The notes beneath the pieces were generated by a model. The model was not told the DNA's origin. It worked only from the letters and a program-made list of their open reading frames with translations, and searched no databases. 64,000 nt of DNA from Sipunculus nudus (Eukaryota; Annelida; Sipuncula; Golfingiida; Sipunculidae). The DNA lies in assembly GCA_026874595.1 (NCBI GenBank), contig CM049320.1, forward strand, positions 1,698,501 to 1,762,500, read 5' to 3'. Below, piece by piece: positions 48,495 through 60,900 of this stretch (positions within the stretch are counted from its first letter, which is position 1; each line of letters begins with the position of its first letter). The translations under genes were made by a program, and so were the position numbers.

Positions 48495-51400
48495 ATTATC
48501 AACTGAAGTGAAGTGTAGCGAATTATAGTATAATAAAGTATAGTTTGTGTAGAATAGGATAGTATAGTATAGTATAGTCAGATAGAGTATATTATATTCT
48601 ATTATTATAATTATTTTTACTATAGTGCAGTATAGTGTAGTGTAGTATAGTGTAGTATAGTATAGTAAAGTATAGTATAGTGTAGTGTTGTAGTGTTATG
48701 TAGTAAATTTATAGTATAGTGTAGTATAGTAAAGTATAGTATAGTGCAGTGTTGTAGTGTTATGTAGTAAATTTATAGTATAGTGTAGTATAGTAAAGTA
48801 TAGTATAGTGCAGTGTTGTAGTGTTATGTAGTAAATTTATAGTATAGTGTAGTATAGTAAAGTATAGTATAGTGCAGTGTTGTAGTGTTATGTAGTAAAT
48901 TTATAGTATAGTGTAGTATAGTAAAGTATAGTATAGTGTAGTATAGTATAGATTAGAATAGTATAGTACAGTGTAATATAGTAAAGTATAGTATAGTGTA
49001 GTATAGTATAGATTAGAATAGTATAGTACAGTGTAATATAGTAAAGTATAGTATAGTGTAATATAGTATAGATTAGAATAGTATAGTATAGTGTAATATA
49101 GTAAAGTATAGTATAGTGTAGTATAGTATAGATTAGAATAGTATAGTATAGTGTTATATAGTAAAGCATAGTATAGTGTAGTATAGTATAGATTAGAATA
49201 GTATAGTACAGTGTAATATAGTAAAGCATAGTATAGTGTAGTATAGTATAGATTAGAATAGTATAGTATAGTGTAATATAGTAAAGCATAGTATAGTGTA
49301 GTATAGCATAGATTAGAACAGTATAGTACAGTGTAATATAGTAAAGTATAGTATAGTGTAGTATAGTATAGATTAGAATAGTATAGTATAGTGTAATATA
49401 GTATAGTATAATGTAGTAAAGTATAGATTAGAATAGTATAGTACAGTGTGATATAGTAAAGTATAGTATAGTGTAATATAGTATAGATTAGAATAGTATA
49501 GTATAGTGTAATATAGTAAAGCATAGTATAGTGTAGTATAGTATAGATTAGAATAGTATAGTATAGTGTAATATTGTAAAGCATAGTATAGTGTAGTATA
49601 GTATAGATTAGAATAGTATGGTATAGTGTAATATAGTAAAGCATAGTATAGTGTAGTATAGTATAGATTAGAACAGTATAGTACAGTGTAATATAGTAAA
49701 GTATAGTATAGTGTAGTATAGTATAGATTAGAATAGTATAGTATAGTGTAATATAGTAAAGTATAGTATAGTGTAGTATAGTATAGATTAGAATAGTATA
49801 GTATAGTGTAATATAGTAAAGTATAGTATAGTGTAGTATAGTATAGATTAGAATAGTATAGTATAGTGTAATATAGTAAAGTATAGTATAGTGTAGTATA
49901 GTATAGATTAGAATAGTATAGTATAGTGTAATAAAGTAAAGCATAGTATAGTGTAGTATAGTATAGATTAGAATAGTATAGTATAGTGTAATATAGTAAA
50001 GCATAGTATAGTGTAGTATAGTATAGATTAGAATAGTATAGTATAGTGTTATATAGTAAAGCATAGTATAGTGTAGTATAGTATTGATTAGAACAGTAAA
50101 GTACAGTGTAATATATTAAAGCATAGTATAGTGTAGTATAGTAATGATTAGAAAAGTATAGTATAGTGTAATATAGAAAAGCATAGTATAGTGTAGTATA
50201 GTATAGATTAGAATAGTATAGAACAGTGTAATATAGAAAAGCATAGTATAGTGTAGTATAGTATAGATTAGAACAGTATAGTACAGTGTAATATAGTAGA
50301 GTATAGTATAGTGTAGTATAGTATAAATTAGAATACTATAGTATAGTGAAATATAGTAAAGCATAGTATAGTGTAGTATAGTATAGATTAGAATAGTATA
50401 GTATAGTGTAATATAGTAAAGCATAGTATAGTGTAGTATAGTATAGATTAGAACAGTATAGTACAGTGTAATATAGTAAAGCATAGTATAGTGTAGTATA
50501 GTATAGATTAGAATAGTATAGTATAGTGTTATATAGTAAAGTATAGTGTAGTATAGTATAGATTAGAACAGTATAGTATAGTGTAATATAGTAAAGCATA
50601 GTATAGTGTAGTATAGTATAGATTAGAATAGTATAGTATAGTGTAATATAGTAAAGTATAGTATAGTGTAGTATAGTATAGATTAGAATAGTATATTATA
50701 GTGTAATATAGTAAAGCATAGTATAGTGTAGTATAGTATAGATTAGAATAGTAAAGTACAGTGTAATATAGTAAAGTATAGTATAGTGCAGTATAGTATA
50801 GATTAGAATAGTATAGTATAGTGTAATATAGTAAAGTATAGTATAGTGTAGTATAGTATAGATTATGATAGTATATTATAGTGTAATATAGTAAAGCATA
50901 GTATAGTGTAGTATAGTATAGATTAGAATAGTATAGTACAGTGTAATATAGTAAAGCATAGTATAGTGTAGTATAGTATAGATTAGAATGGTATAGTACA
51001 GTGTAATATAGTAAAGTATAGTATAGTGTAGTATAGTATAGATTAGAATAGTATAGTGTAATATAGTAAAGCATAGTATAGTGTAGTATAGTATAGATTA
51101 GAATAGTATAGTATAGTGTAATATAGTAAAGCATAGTATAGTGTAGTATAGTATAGATTAGGATAGTATAGTATAGTGTAATATAGTAAAGCATAGTATA
51201 GTGTAGTACAGTATAGATTAGAATAGTAAAGTATAGTGTAATGTTGTATAGTGTAGTATAGTGTAGTATAGTATAGTAAAGTATAGTATAGTATGGTACA
51301 CTATAGTAAAGTACAGTATAGTGTAGTATTGTACATATTTTTACTGAAGTGTAGTATGGTGTAGTGTAGTATAGTATAGTTTAGTATAGTATAGTTTAGT

Positions 51401-51495
51401 TTAGTGTTGTGATGTAATATAGTGTAGTGAAGTAAAGTATAGCATGGTGTAGTGTAGTATAGTGTAGTATAGTATAGTTAAGTATAGTTCAGTAT
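48495..51495. repeat. TAG-rich satellite array, 64-bp then 60-bp period
   Basis: The sequence is built from TATAG, GTATAG and GTGTAG words. From about 48640 to 48905 a 64-bp unit with GTTATGTAGTAAATTTATAG repeats four times. From about 48905 to 51230 a 60-bp unit (core GTATAGATTAGAATAGTATA) repeats roughly 39 times. The ends decay into shorter words. Stop-free frames on the minus strand are an artefact of TAG reading as CTA. Confidence 0.96.
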
Positions 51496-51924
51496 AGTAT
51501 CATATAATAGAGCATAGTAAAGTATAGTAAAACATAAAATAATTTTGAATAGGACAGCGCAGTAAAATTTACTGTATATATGTTTGTATTAAATTTGCAG
51601 ATTGTAAATTTTACCATACTGTTTACCGTGAGGAAAACTGTAAAGTGAAATAGCACAGCACATAACAGCATAACATAGATCGGCATTGGAAAGTGTGGCA
51701 TGGTATCTGGATAGGAGCAGTAACAGTATATGACAGAGGAGAGCAGGTTGATTCAGAAGGTGTAATATCAAAGTTGGCCAACGGGAGAAAACATGTAACC
51801 TGAGGTGGTTGGTGCAAATCTGAAGAAATTGAATGGTCACATAGTAAAACTCTGGTTTGTCTTGCTTGCCGCCAGATGTTATAAACACGTGGAAATAAAC
51901 ACATGAACAACCGCGTTTTCTGGC

Positions 51925-51929
<5 letters not shown>

Positions 51930-51980
<51 letters not shown>
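51930..51980. repeat. (TA)n microsatellite
   Basis: About 50 bp of pure TA alternation. Confidence 0.95.
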
Positions 51981-51982
<2 letters not shown>

Positions 51983-53489
51983 TTTTAGGGCACAAATAAT
52001 GAAAGTTCTACCGAAAAGGACGGGTCCGGATTGAATCCTAGACGAGATACACCGTGCTCTGTGTTTGCTCTAGGTTGTGGAGCAAAACAGATATTCCAAT
52101 CTAAAGTTTCTTCCAAACAGTATATAAACTGTGAGGAAATTAGTGTATCATTGTGATGTAGGGTAATTTAGGGTATTGTGTGGTTACTGTTGTATGGTGG
52201 ATGTTTGTATGGCATGTTATGGTACAATGCGGCAGAGTACCGTAGCCTCCGGGTAGCAGCTGCACCCCCCCCCCCCCCCCCCCCCGAGGTCTGAGCATTC
52301 TAGGCCAAAAAAAATTGTTGGCACTATTTGCAAGAAGTTAAATAAAAAAAAAACAGAGTAAAAAGCACCTTGTGAATAAAAGTTATATTTCTATAATTAG
52401 AGCTTATATTATAAGAAAAATACCCGCATAAAAGGCCAATTTTTAGCAAGCATTTTTTTTAATCTACACTGTGGGAGGGGTATTCCTCCTTCAACATCCT
52501 CACCCCTGGGGGGCTACACCCACTCTTTATGCTAAGCTCTGACAACCCCCCCCCCCCCCAAACTTTGCTCAGACTAAGGCCCAGTAGTGAAGAGTTGTGT
52601 ATATTTTGTGTGATAATATGTTATATTAGTAAGATGGGGTACAATACTACATTCTTTCATAAAGTCGAATGAAGTAGTGTTTATATGGCAGGTACAGTGC
52701 ATCTGTAAAGTCCTTTCTAAAGTGAATTGATGTATATATGTATGTAAACATAATGTGAATTGTCATCCAGACAATTTTATAAGTATGTTTTATGTATATG
52801 TATCTACCTACGAATGCACATTAGTATGTGTGTATGTGGGTATGCCCGTATCTATTCCTATGTAACAGCCTACATACACTTTTGTATTGAGTCCGTATGT
52901 GCGCATGTCCATTTATAAAAGAAATCGCCTGTATGCTAATATATTTGTATCAATGGGCCTGCCGTTTACAAACCAGTTTTCTTTCCATCCATTAATGCGA
53001 GTACGCACGTATGCATGGATATATTACACCCGTACCCACGGTGGAACTGTCAGCGTACCAGCTTTGTCAACAGCTAACACAGAAAGAAATGTCCTCAGGT
53101 TAAGGACAAGCTTATCTGGATCTAAATGTTGGTCATTGCTGTCATAGAGGTGATTTATAACATGCCGTATACAGCATAACTAGTGATAAGCTTTATCAGC
53201 TGTCGTATATATTTGCACACACTAATATATATACAAACACCGCCTTGGAGGAACAGCTGAGGTTAACTCTGTAGTTGGTAAATGATAATAAATGGGGTAG
53301 TTAAATGTTCGGTTCCTGGCCTATTATTGGGACGTTTCATTAAACGAAGATGACATGTGAAAGTAACGATGAAAAGCAGGGGTGTGTTTTAAAAAATTTT
53401 AATATAAACTTTACATGGATTGGACAACTAGTTATCATAACTAATCCGAGTCCCTCCCCATAGCTCGGATGATGACGTTCGTTATTCTA

Positions 53490-53632
53490 GATTTGGAGGA
53501 AACCGGAGAACCTGGAGAAAACCACCGACTTACGGCGGGCCACTACAAACCACTCACATGGCAACTCCGGGGATCGAACCCGGGTCGTCAGCGGGGAGAG
53601 CCGAGCGTTTAACCACTCTACTATTCAGGCCC
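53490..53632 (-). mobile_element. tRNA-Glu-like SINE
   Basis: On the minus strand the head has an A-box-like AGTAGAGTGGTTAAACGC and a perfect B box GGTTCGATCC (53571-53580 on the plus strand) in a CCGGGTTCGATCCCCGG stem. It resembles tRNA-Glu with a CTC region. The tail contains GGTTTTCTCCAGGTTCTCCG then GTTTCCTCC, a conserved 3' motif I associate with widespread invertebrate SINEs; the exact superfamily name is unverified. It is not a functional tRNA because the acceptor stem does not close. Confidence 0.8.
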
Positions 53633-54199
53633 CTGACTGCATAAACGTATATCCGGCGTTCCTCGTTAGCATAAAATGAGGCATACCTATATAGGGTATA
53701 TACCTATTAAGCATCTGAAGGCTAAAAGGCAGCAAGGTCATTAGACAAAGACGCCATTCAATCATAAGGTTGAACCATTATCAGGTGATCGAGACAGTAA
53801 ATACTGTTAGATTATGAACTATATGACTACAATGAAAGGATTCTGAATTAAATATATTTGCAAACTGCGATTTATAAAAAAATAATTATATCATATGGGG
53901 CGTAGCCTTGATTCGAGGGGTCGATGAAAAGCAATTTTTTACTTATGGGCAAAAGTTTTTTTTTTTTTGTGACAGAATAAACTTTGAATGTTATAACTGC
54001 ACAAATCAAGAATGAGAACTGTATATGTCCATTTTCAATTACACAAATCGGGTTTAACTGCACATGTTAGTATATCATAAAGAAATGTATGTTAAGTACT
54101 CGAGATTAAATATAATGGTGATAATCTTGATGTAAAGCGACCGTTAAGGATTAGTCACTATTTAATCTCATGTGCATTTCACAGCTTTGTAAAATTAGT

Positions 54200-54823
54200 G
54201 TCCGGCGAGATTTGAATTTTACAAAATCAGAAGTAGAAACCCTGGTGTCGGAGGTATCATCCAGAAAAAAATATCATTCTCACAAAACTGTCATCATCTG
54301 TCACAAATAAAGACAAAATAAATGCTTGGGACGAAATCACTAACCAAGTGAATGCTGTTGGAGTTGGAACAGATTGGACCACCGGAGAGGTGAGAAAGAA
54401 ATGGTTTGATATATCAAGTAAGACCAAGAAAAAGGAAGCAAACAGAAGACGAAAAGGCAAGAAAACACGGGTGGTGGTCCGCCCCCTCATGACTTAAATG
54501 ATACGAAAATCAAAATACTGTCAGTCATCGGAGATGCAGTTATTGACGGGGTAGATGGAGGTATAGACAGTTTAGAGACGCCTTCAGCAGTATTTACCGA
54601 AGACGCGGATGAAAGCAGGGATTTTTCTGATCTACTGACCACATACACTCCATCAGAGACATCAGTGACCACTGGTTCAGAAACTGACAGTGGAAACCCG
54701 TCACATGCATAAAATTCTGCGCCATCAGTCAAAAGAAAGAAAATAAACACATCCAATGTGCAACTTGCATTGGAGAAAAGCCGGCATACCATACTGTCAA
54801 TCATCTCAGCAAGGCGAAACTGA
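54200..54823 (+). pseudogene. Harbinger-type Myb/SANT-like DNA-binding protein, broken
   Basis: Conceptual pieces are NFTKSEVETLVSEVSSRKK, then NAWDEITNQVNAVG, DWTTGEVRKKWFDISSKTKK, then a TGGGPPPHDLND-like hinge and KIKILSVIGD. This is the order of the Myb-like accessory protein of PIF/Harbinger transposons (NAIF1-like). Two single-base frameshifts (near 54305 and 54470) compensate each other, and an in-frame TAA lies at 54710. The final stop is at 54821. It binds transposon DNA in intact family members; this copy is dead. Confidence 0.85.
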
Positions 54824-55434
54824 AACACTGGAACGCTGCACTTACTTCACAATGCAATAATGGCAAGCTAAACTACATTTAAACTTTTAAACTTTGTCAA
54901 CGCTCTAAAGGCCAAATGAAATTGGAAATCTTAAAATAATATCATCTCAGATGGTTTGGTTTTTCATTGAGAAGAATTTTGCATTTGATCAGTCCTCAGA
55001 TTATGTAATTCAGAGACAAATAAGAATTAAGGACCTATTTCTACAGTTGTTATTTAGCAAACCCAGCCAATTCACAATTCATTTCACAAATGCAGTATTA
55101 TCTGGAAATTTAACACGGCGTCTGAGGAAGAAGAAAGATATTTTGTGGACTTGGTAAAGACTGCATGTGAAATATGTATAGTAGTATGTTATTTAGCTCA
55201 TCGGAAACAGAGTCATCGATCTACAAGGAGTTGTTGGATGAATGCTTGACATGCGGAGTTAGAAAAGGGGATGTTCTAACTGTTGTTGCATCAAGTCTAT
55301 CATCTGACGAGGATGCTATAGTTTAAGAAGAGCTTACATTTTGAGCAACATTAATATCCTTATCATATAGAATTCCTTTTTTTTTAAATGAGTAAGAATA
55401 AGCAGTTGATACGAGTTTTTTATGAACGTTTTGT

Positions 55435-55590
55435 TATACCATAAAAGTTGATCCCTGTTATAAAGTATTCAGTTTTAAGTGTTGCTCATCATTTTATGTC
55501 TCATTAATGTTATACCATCAAATTTGATCCCTTTCATCAAGTATTAAGTTTTAAGTATTGCTCATCATTTTATGCCTCATTACTGTAATA
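55435..55590. repeat. About 70-bp tandem duplication
   Basis: AGTTTTAAGTGTTGCTCATC and following bases, with an upstream ATACCAT(A/C)AAA(A/T)TTGATCCCT, occur twice about 75 bp apart, between the two Harbinger pseudogene parts. Confidence 0.8.
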
Positions 55591-55694
55591 AGCCTTTCTT
55601 TGGCTTTGTTAACAAATGTTTACTTTTAAAAACGTAATGATGAATGAATGTAATTATCGTATTATAATATGTAAGGTAATTAAGTTAAAGATGA

Positions 55695-56100
55695 ATAACC
55701 ATCTTCAAATTGTTGGGAAAGGGCCGAGTTCGCTTACATAAAACTATCGTGTGTGCTGCCTGGCTACTTTGCCACTATGTTTATGAATTTCATGGAAGCG
55801 TCACAGACTAACTGGACATTAATAGCATGGTAGCCTTTACGACAAACGTATACATGCTCCTTGATACGTGTGCCAAGAATTGGTATCCATCAATGGCAAC
55901 AAGAACCTGAGCAAACCCAGCTGTTTCATGGAAACCAGCTTTTATCATCTGTTGTTGCCCTTGTTCCATTGGAAAGTAAATAAGACGGTCAACCTTGCGA
56001 CAAATAGCACGTGATACCGACGAGACTGTCCGCGGAGACCTCGGCGTCTTATGCGTTGTTCATTTTGTTCTAAAACGTGAACGAAGATAGCTTCTGCCAT
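55695..56100 (-). pseudogene. Harbinger-type DDE nuclease, broken
   Basis: On the minus strand, Met at 56100 opens MAEAIFVHVLEQNEQRIRRR. After an apparent internal deletion come TVSSVSRAICRKVDRL (helix-turn-helix-like), AGFAQVLVAIDGYQ (first Asp region), YVCRKGYHAINVQLVCD, and VAK-stop-PGSTHDSF (second Asp region), ending near QQFED. The third catalytic acidic region is absent. Stops and frameshifts show it is inactive. It converges with the Myb-like pseudogene at 54200-54823. Confidence 0.88.
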
Positions 56101-56159
56101 TTTTGCTCTGTTGTCACGGACTAACCAAAATGTGTACAAAAATCATGCGTACGCATGGG

Positions 56160-56290
56160 TCAGACTGTTCGTAGATTTACGAACTCAGATAACATTTCCT
56201 TACGTAAGAAAGATACGAGAACACTTCGTAATATTTACGAACAGAGATACGAACTTCGTACGAATGATTTCATTCGTAAGAACACTGTGA
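56160..56290. mobile_element. Candidate terminal region of the Harbinger element
   Basis: A cluster of TTACGAA and TTCGTAA words in both orientations includes the palindromes CTTACGTAAG and TTCGTACGAA. Such subterminal inverted motifs are common at transposon ends. I did not find a matching opposite end near 54100, so the boundary is tentative. Confidence 0.45.
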
Positions 56291-57957
56291 AAACCGCCCC
56301 AGACATGACATGAGCTTCAAAAAGACAACGCTCCGCCAGCGCCATCTAGTGACCTTTTCGAGAAGTAACGGAAAATTGACGGTGAAAATGCCAATGTCAT
56401 TTTATATGTTGACCTTAACTAATGACAATCACCCAGGGAAAACATATTAGAACTGAGTTGGAGAGACCTAAAGTACTGAACTTCAGGTTTTCATAGACAA
56501 TAGCAGCAGAACCAATAGGCAGCCATCTGTTTCTTAAGACAATGGCAGCACCAGGACAGTTCTGTCAGTCTTTAAGCAGTGTCCGTCTGTCTATGATGTA
56601 CGGTTAGTCTCACTCTGGCAAGGAAGTCTCTGCCTTTATTGCCATGGAAGTATCTCTGACTATATTGACATGGAAGTATCTCCGACTATGTTGATAAAAC
56701 TGTACGTAGTATAGACTTATGCATTACAATGTATAACGCGATCTCTTTCACCCGCAGATTTCTTCCAAACGATGCATTTAAAGCTTGGTGCTACTCTGCT
56801 CTTGTGGTGATCACATGATCATCACATGGGTTCTTAACTTGTCAGTTACTATTTATAGATGAGTTCAATTTAAAACAATATACTTATGAAAAAAAAACAT
56901 GATTTCAATGTAAAATAATGTGTCCTAATAAATATACATGAATGTAATGTAAAAAAATATGCTCTTATAAAGGTGACCTTTCACAATGAGCTGTGTAGTC
57001 CAAACTTCAAATGTGAATAGATGTTAATTATAATAATTACGTGTATGATATGTAGTTTGTGACGAAGCACGGTATAATAACGAACTAAAATAGTTTCTGA
57101 TATGGGGCCAATCATTGCGCCAGCTGTCACATTTGTAGAGTTGCCAATATAAAATTCCAACAAGAAAGATTTTTTAATATTTTTGTTAATTTCTAAAACC
57201 ATTGGCGTCACCAGCAATGTAACCGCAGCACAATGTTATCATATGTAAATTATATGTTGTCCTGCACACATTTGCCTGATACGACATGACATATTGAAGA
57301 TGGATAAAGAATGCGATATTCTGAGAATGTTACGTGTAATTTTAACAGCTGACAGAATGCTATGTTTAGAGTAAAGTTCCATATACACAGTCGTTTGATT
57401 TGTTCCTTGTATGTCCAATGTATGCCCGACGCACACAGAGATTACTGGCCGTGAATACACACGACTCAGCAGGCATTCATAATCCATTACATCAACCAAC
57501 TATGATTTTAAATCCAGTCCTTAAACACAGGTAATTTAAAATGATTTATGCAGTCATTTTTTGTTTTGTTTATTTTTAGCTGCATCCGGTGGGTTAAGCT
57601 AATAAAAGAATACCCCATGTTCAAATTTGTCAAAAGCAAACGACGAGTGATACTTAATTTCAGTAACAGGCGGGGCTTAAGTCTTAAAATCAAAGTTGTT
57701 GGAGACCAGTTCTGTATCTAAGTCTGCGCGCACGTATACACGTTCATATATGTAAATATGCGGTCTCAGTTCGTCTATTACAATACTTCAGCGCCCCCTT
57801 GTGTCGTCATAAATCAGTAACAGGTGCGTTTTTTCCAAATCTACGCTGTGTATTGGTCATATATCACCACCATATCCAGCCGGCGGCCCGGTGTTGTATT
57901 AGCAGTGAAATACGATGGCGTTCAGTTCACCGAAAGGAGCGAACAAGGACAGTCACG

Positions 57958-60900
57958 ATGGTGTTGGCGCTTCAGGTGGTGATAATAATAGCCGTAAGTT
58001 TTGCTACTGAAGCTCAAAACCCTCAGCAGCAACATGGCTCCTCACTTCTCTATAAATTTCTTCACGGCGGCGAAACTGGAACGGAACCAAATAAATACCC
58101 AGCGACCCTTGATGATAAATTACGGATGGCACTTTCCAAAGCGTACTCCTCAAGTGCTCTGACTACCAAATTTACCGAACGGAAAAGTAGGAACGAATTG
58201 ATGGAGAGGCTGCGAAAAGTTGTCACTTCCACTCAAGAACTTCCTGGAAAACTAAGAGCAGCAGCGGAACATCTCAACCTTGATATGTTGGAGAAGGGGG
58301 ATCTGGAGTACGCCCCGATAGAAATGAACTCTGAACAAACTTACGCTAACTGTAACCGCCATCTTGGTGCATTCCTTTTTGCTGTTTTCGGATGGCTGTC
58401 AAATTTCCTCAATGGTGTGGACAGCGAGCTGCCAGAATACGCATGGAAGTGTACGTATAAAACTTTGTTACTTTTTTACGATGAGACGCTGTCGTCTCTC
58501 AACGTCATATAGTGTTTATTCGGCGAAAGCCAAACATTTGAAGGAGATTAAGCTTAATTCCGGATAATTCGTTGGATACCCTAATATACTATAGAATAGA
58601 TAATAAAAAAATTCTCAATACCTTTTCATTTTTTTTATTCAAAACGAGAGATAAATTTAGTATGTTAGAATAATTCACAGACTGAATACAAGATGAAGCA
58701 AAAGATGTACTACCGTAAATAACAATAACCATAATCAATATTTAATCAATAACCAAATCCATTTCATAATCAGGCCCATTCAATTTAAGATGGCTCTTGC
58801 CGAAACCTCAGGGGATCCATCTTCATATAAATAAATTAAAAATCAAAGATTAGAAAGAACGCTATTCATGAGTTTTTTCAATATGTTTTATCAATATTCC
58901 AAAATAAACAGAGTATTATTAATCAGGATTACTAAGCATCACCGAGGAGAACATTGATATGAGCGTGCTTAAATTCTGAACGATTCCATATCGCGTAAAT
59001 TTTCCCGATTATATATAATGATGACTGTAGTACGGGGTAAGGGTGCAGCCTAGGGCTTCAATTTGGCCTAATAAATGCATTAAAGAGCTCTGCTTATACT
59101 GTTTCAGTAAAACAAATCACATCATCGAGGTTATTGGTAGGTCTTGACTAGCTTGAACTTTATCACTTTCTTTAAACAAAAATTTCGCCTTAAAATCTAT
59201 GCATATAAAAATGTTAGAATATTTAAAAATTTCAATAAAGGCGTATAACAGAAAAATAATGTATTTTAAAAGATGACGACTAGACCTCGTATGTACATAC
59301 ACACACATATGTATGTATAATACATTATATATATATATATATTAATATGTTTATATTTCATAGCAATATATCTAAACGTGTCTTCATTTTTTACTGGTAT
59401 ACAGCATATTTATTTTTGCTATACAACCAATAAACAACATTTAATAAACTTTAACAAGTTCGGTCACCTGTATACACAGACATTCTATTCTAGTTCTGTC
59501 TTAGTGTAGGTTAGGCTTATGATTGATCGAACTATATTTTGATCAGGTTTGATAATCACAGACAGTGTAATGTTGTAGAAAGCTTGGGAAATCCTCCAGA
59601 TAGTTGCCCCCATTCCTCTGTGTGAGGTACGTTTGTCCTCATTTCTTACCAGGTCAATCCTTCTGAAAAGTGAAAGATAAAAAGATGTAGGGGAAACACG
59701 TGAGTGGTCACTTGGTGATGGGGGTTCTGTCTCAGATAGGAAGGTACAAATTTTGAACCCCATCAATGGTCACATGTGTATTATCCTCGGCGATTCTCAC
59801 CTTCTGTCTGAATACAAAGTATAAAGGATAATCAAGATTGGTTGTTCCAATTAAACTCCTCATCCTCATTAAACTAAGACTGTTTAATAAGCCCAAGTCC
59901 CCGACAAAACAAGTAAATCGTAGAATAACAAGTAGAACGCCCTGGAGGCATAGAACACATCTATAACATACAACGAACATTAAGGCGCACATCGTAAGGC
60001 AATTTCGTCACATTCATTACCTCCGCCCAGGAGGTTTTGTTTTGCCGGCGTTAAGTTACTTTTCTGTTTGTCTGTCCGTTTTCTGTCTGTTTGTCTGTTA
60101 AAAACTTTGCTCAAAAAGTGATAAATGGGGTTTGATTAAAAATTTCAGGAAAGCTCGGCCTTGATATAAGGAACAATTGATTAAATCCTGGGGAGATCTT
60201 GATCACCTTCTGGGTCCAGGGGTTTTTTTTATTTAAAGAAAAATGTTGCATTTCTGACAATATCATATGGGAGTAATAAGGTGCATTGGCGGAGGTCTGT
60301 GCACGATGAGTACTTTCTTAGTTCTTATTGAAAAGGCCGGGACTTTGTCAAATTTTGTCTAGTGCGCCCACGAATAAATCATTATGCTGTCCAAAGTCCA
60401 AAGAAAATAATCCTGGCCTGTCATGAACGTTCTTACTTCTGCTCAGTAAAATCTACCGCTGTTTTTAGACTTTTCCTCGGTGCACAATTCCAGGAGTGAA
60501 GGCTCTTTCTTTCACCTTACGTATTTTTTCTGGGGTTAAATGTGTTATCTTTATGACAATCGGACACATCAAATTTTCATCTTTTGAATTGTCGTGGGAA
60601 GTACTGCAAATTAAAGTATTATCAAAATATATGTGCAAGGAAAGGGGACCAGTCACTTGATCTGACCACACTGATGGATTGGAACAAATTTAATGATACT
60701 TAACTTTTTTTTACAGACCACTTATCGTGACTTTTTTCCCACACACGCCGCCATATAAAACAAAATGCTCATAGATAAAGTATAAATATAACCCGCTTAA
60801 CAATGCGCATTGTTTAAAAACCGGGCATCAAGGGAGGACAGCGGGGTCTAGTGGCTTGTGGGAAGGAAAAAACGCCGAGGACGTTAGCCTCGTTCTCGCT

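Larger units (their letters stand above)
47847..57957. other. Intergenic region between divergent genes 2 and 3
   Basis: Both promoters must lie within these 10 kb; I see no clear core promoter element. Contents: a TAG-rich satellite (48495-51495), an AT tract (51930-51980), poly-C tracts near 52265 and 52548, a tRNA-derived SINE (53490-53632), a broken PIF/Harbinger element (54200-56290), and AT-rich unassigned sequence at 56300-57957. Confidence 0.65.

Noticed and set aside
48888-51194. Long minus-strand open frames rich in Tyr, Ile, Leu and Thr
   Set aside because: The satellite is built from TAG words, which read CTA on the other strand, so stops are absent by composition.
53560-53632. 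A functional tRNA-Glu gene on the minus strand
   Set aside because: The T arm is good, but the acceptor stem does not pair and the sequence continues into a SINE tail.
57799-57957. The upstream in-frame ATG as gene 3 start
   Set aside because: It would place over 50 residues before a clear signal peptide. Genes 1 and 2 both start directly with the signal peptide, so 57958 fits better.
59485-59992. Two overlapping minus-strand open frames in gene 3 intron 1
   Set aside because: Each is under 95 codons and I recognise no motif. They might be an old retroelement piece, but I could not support it.
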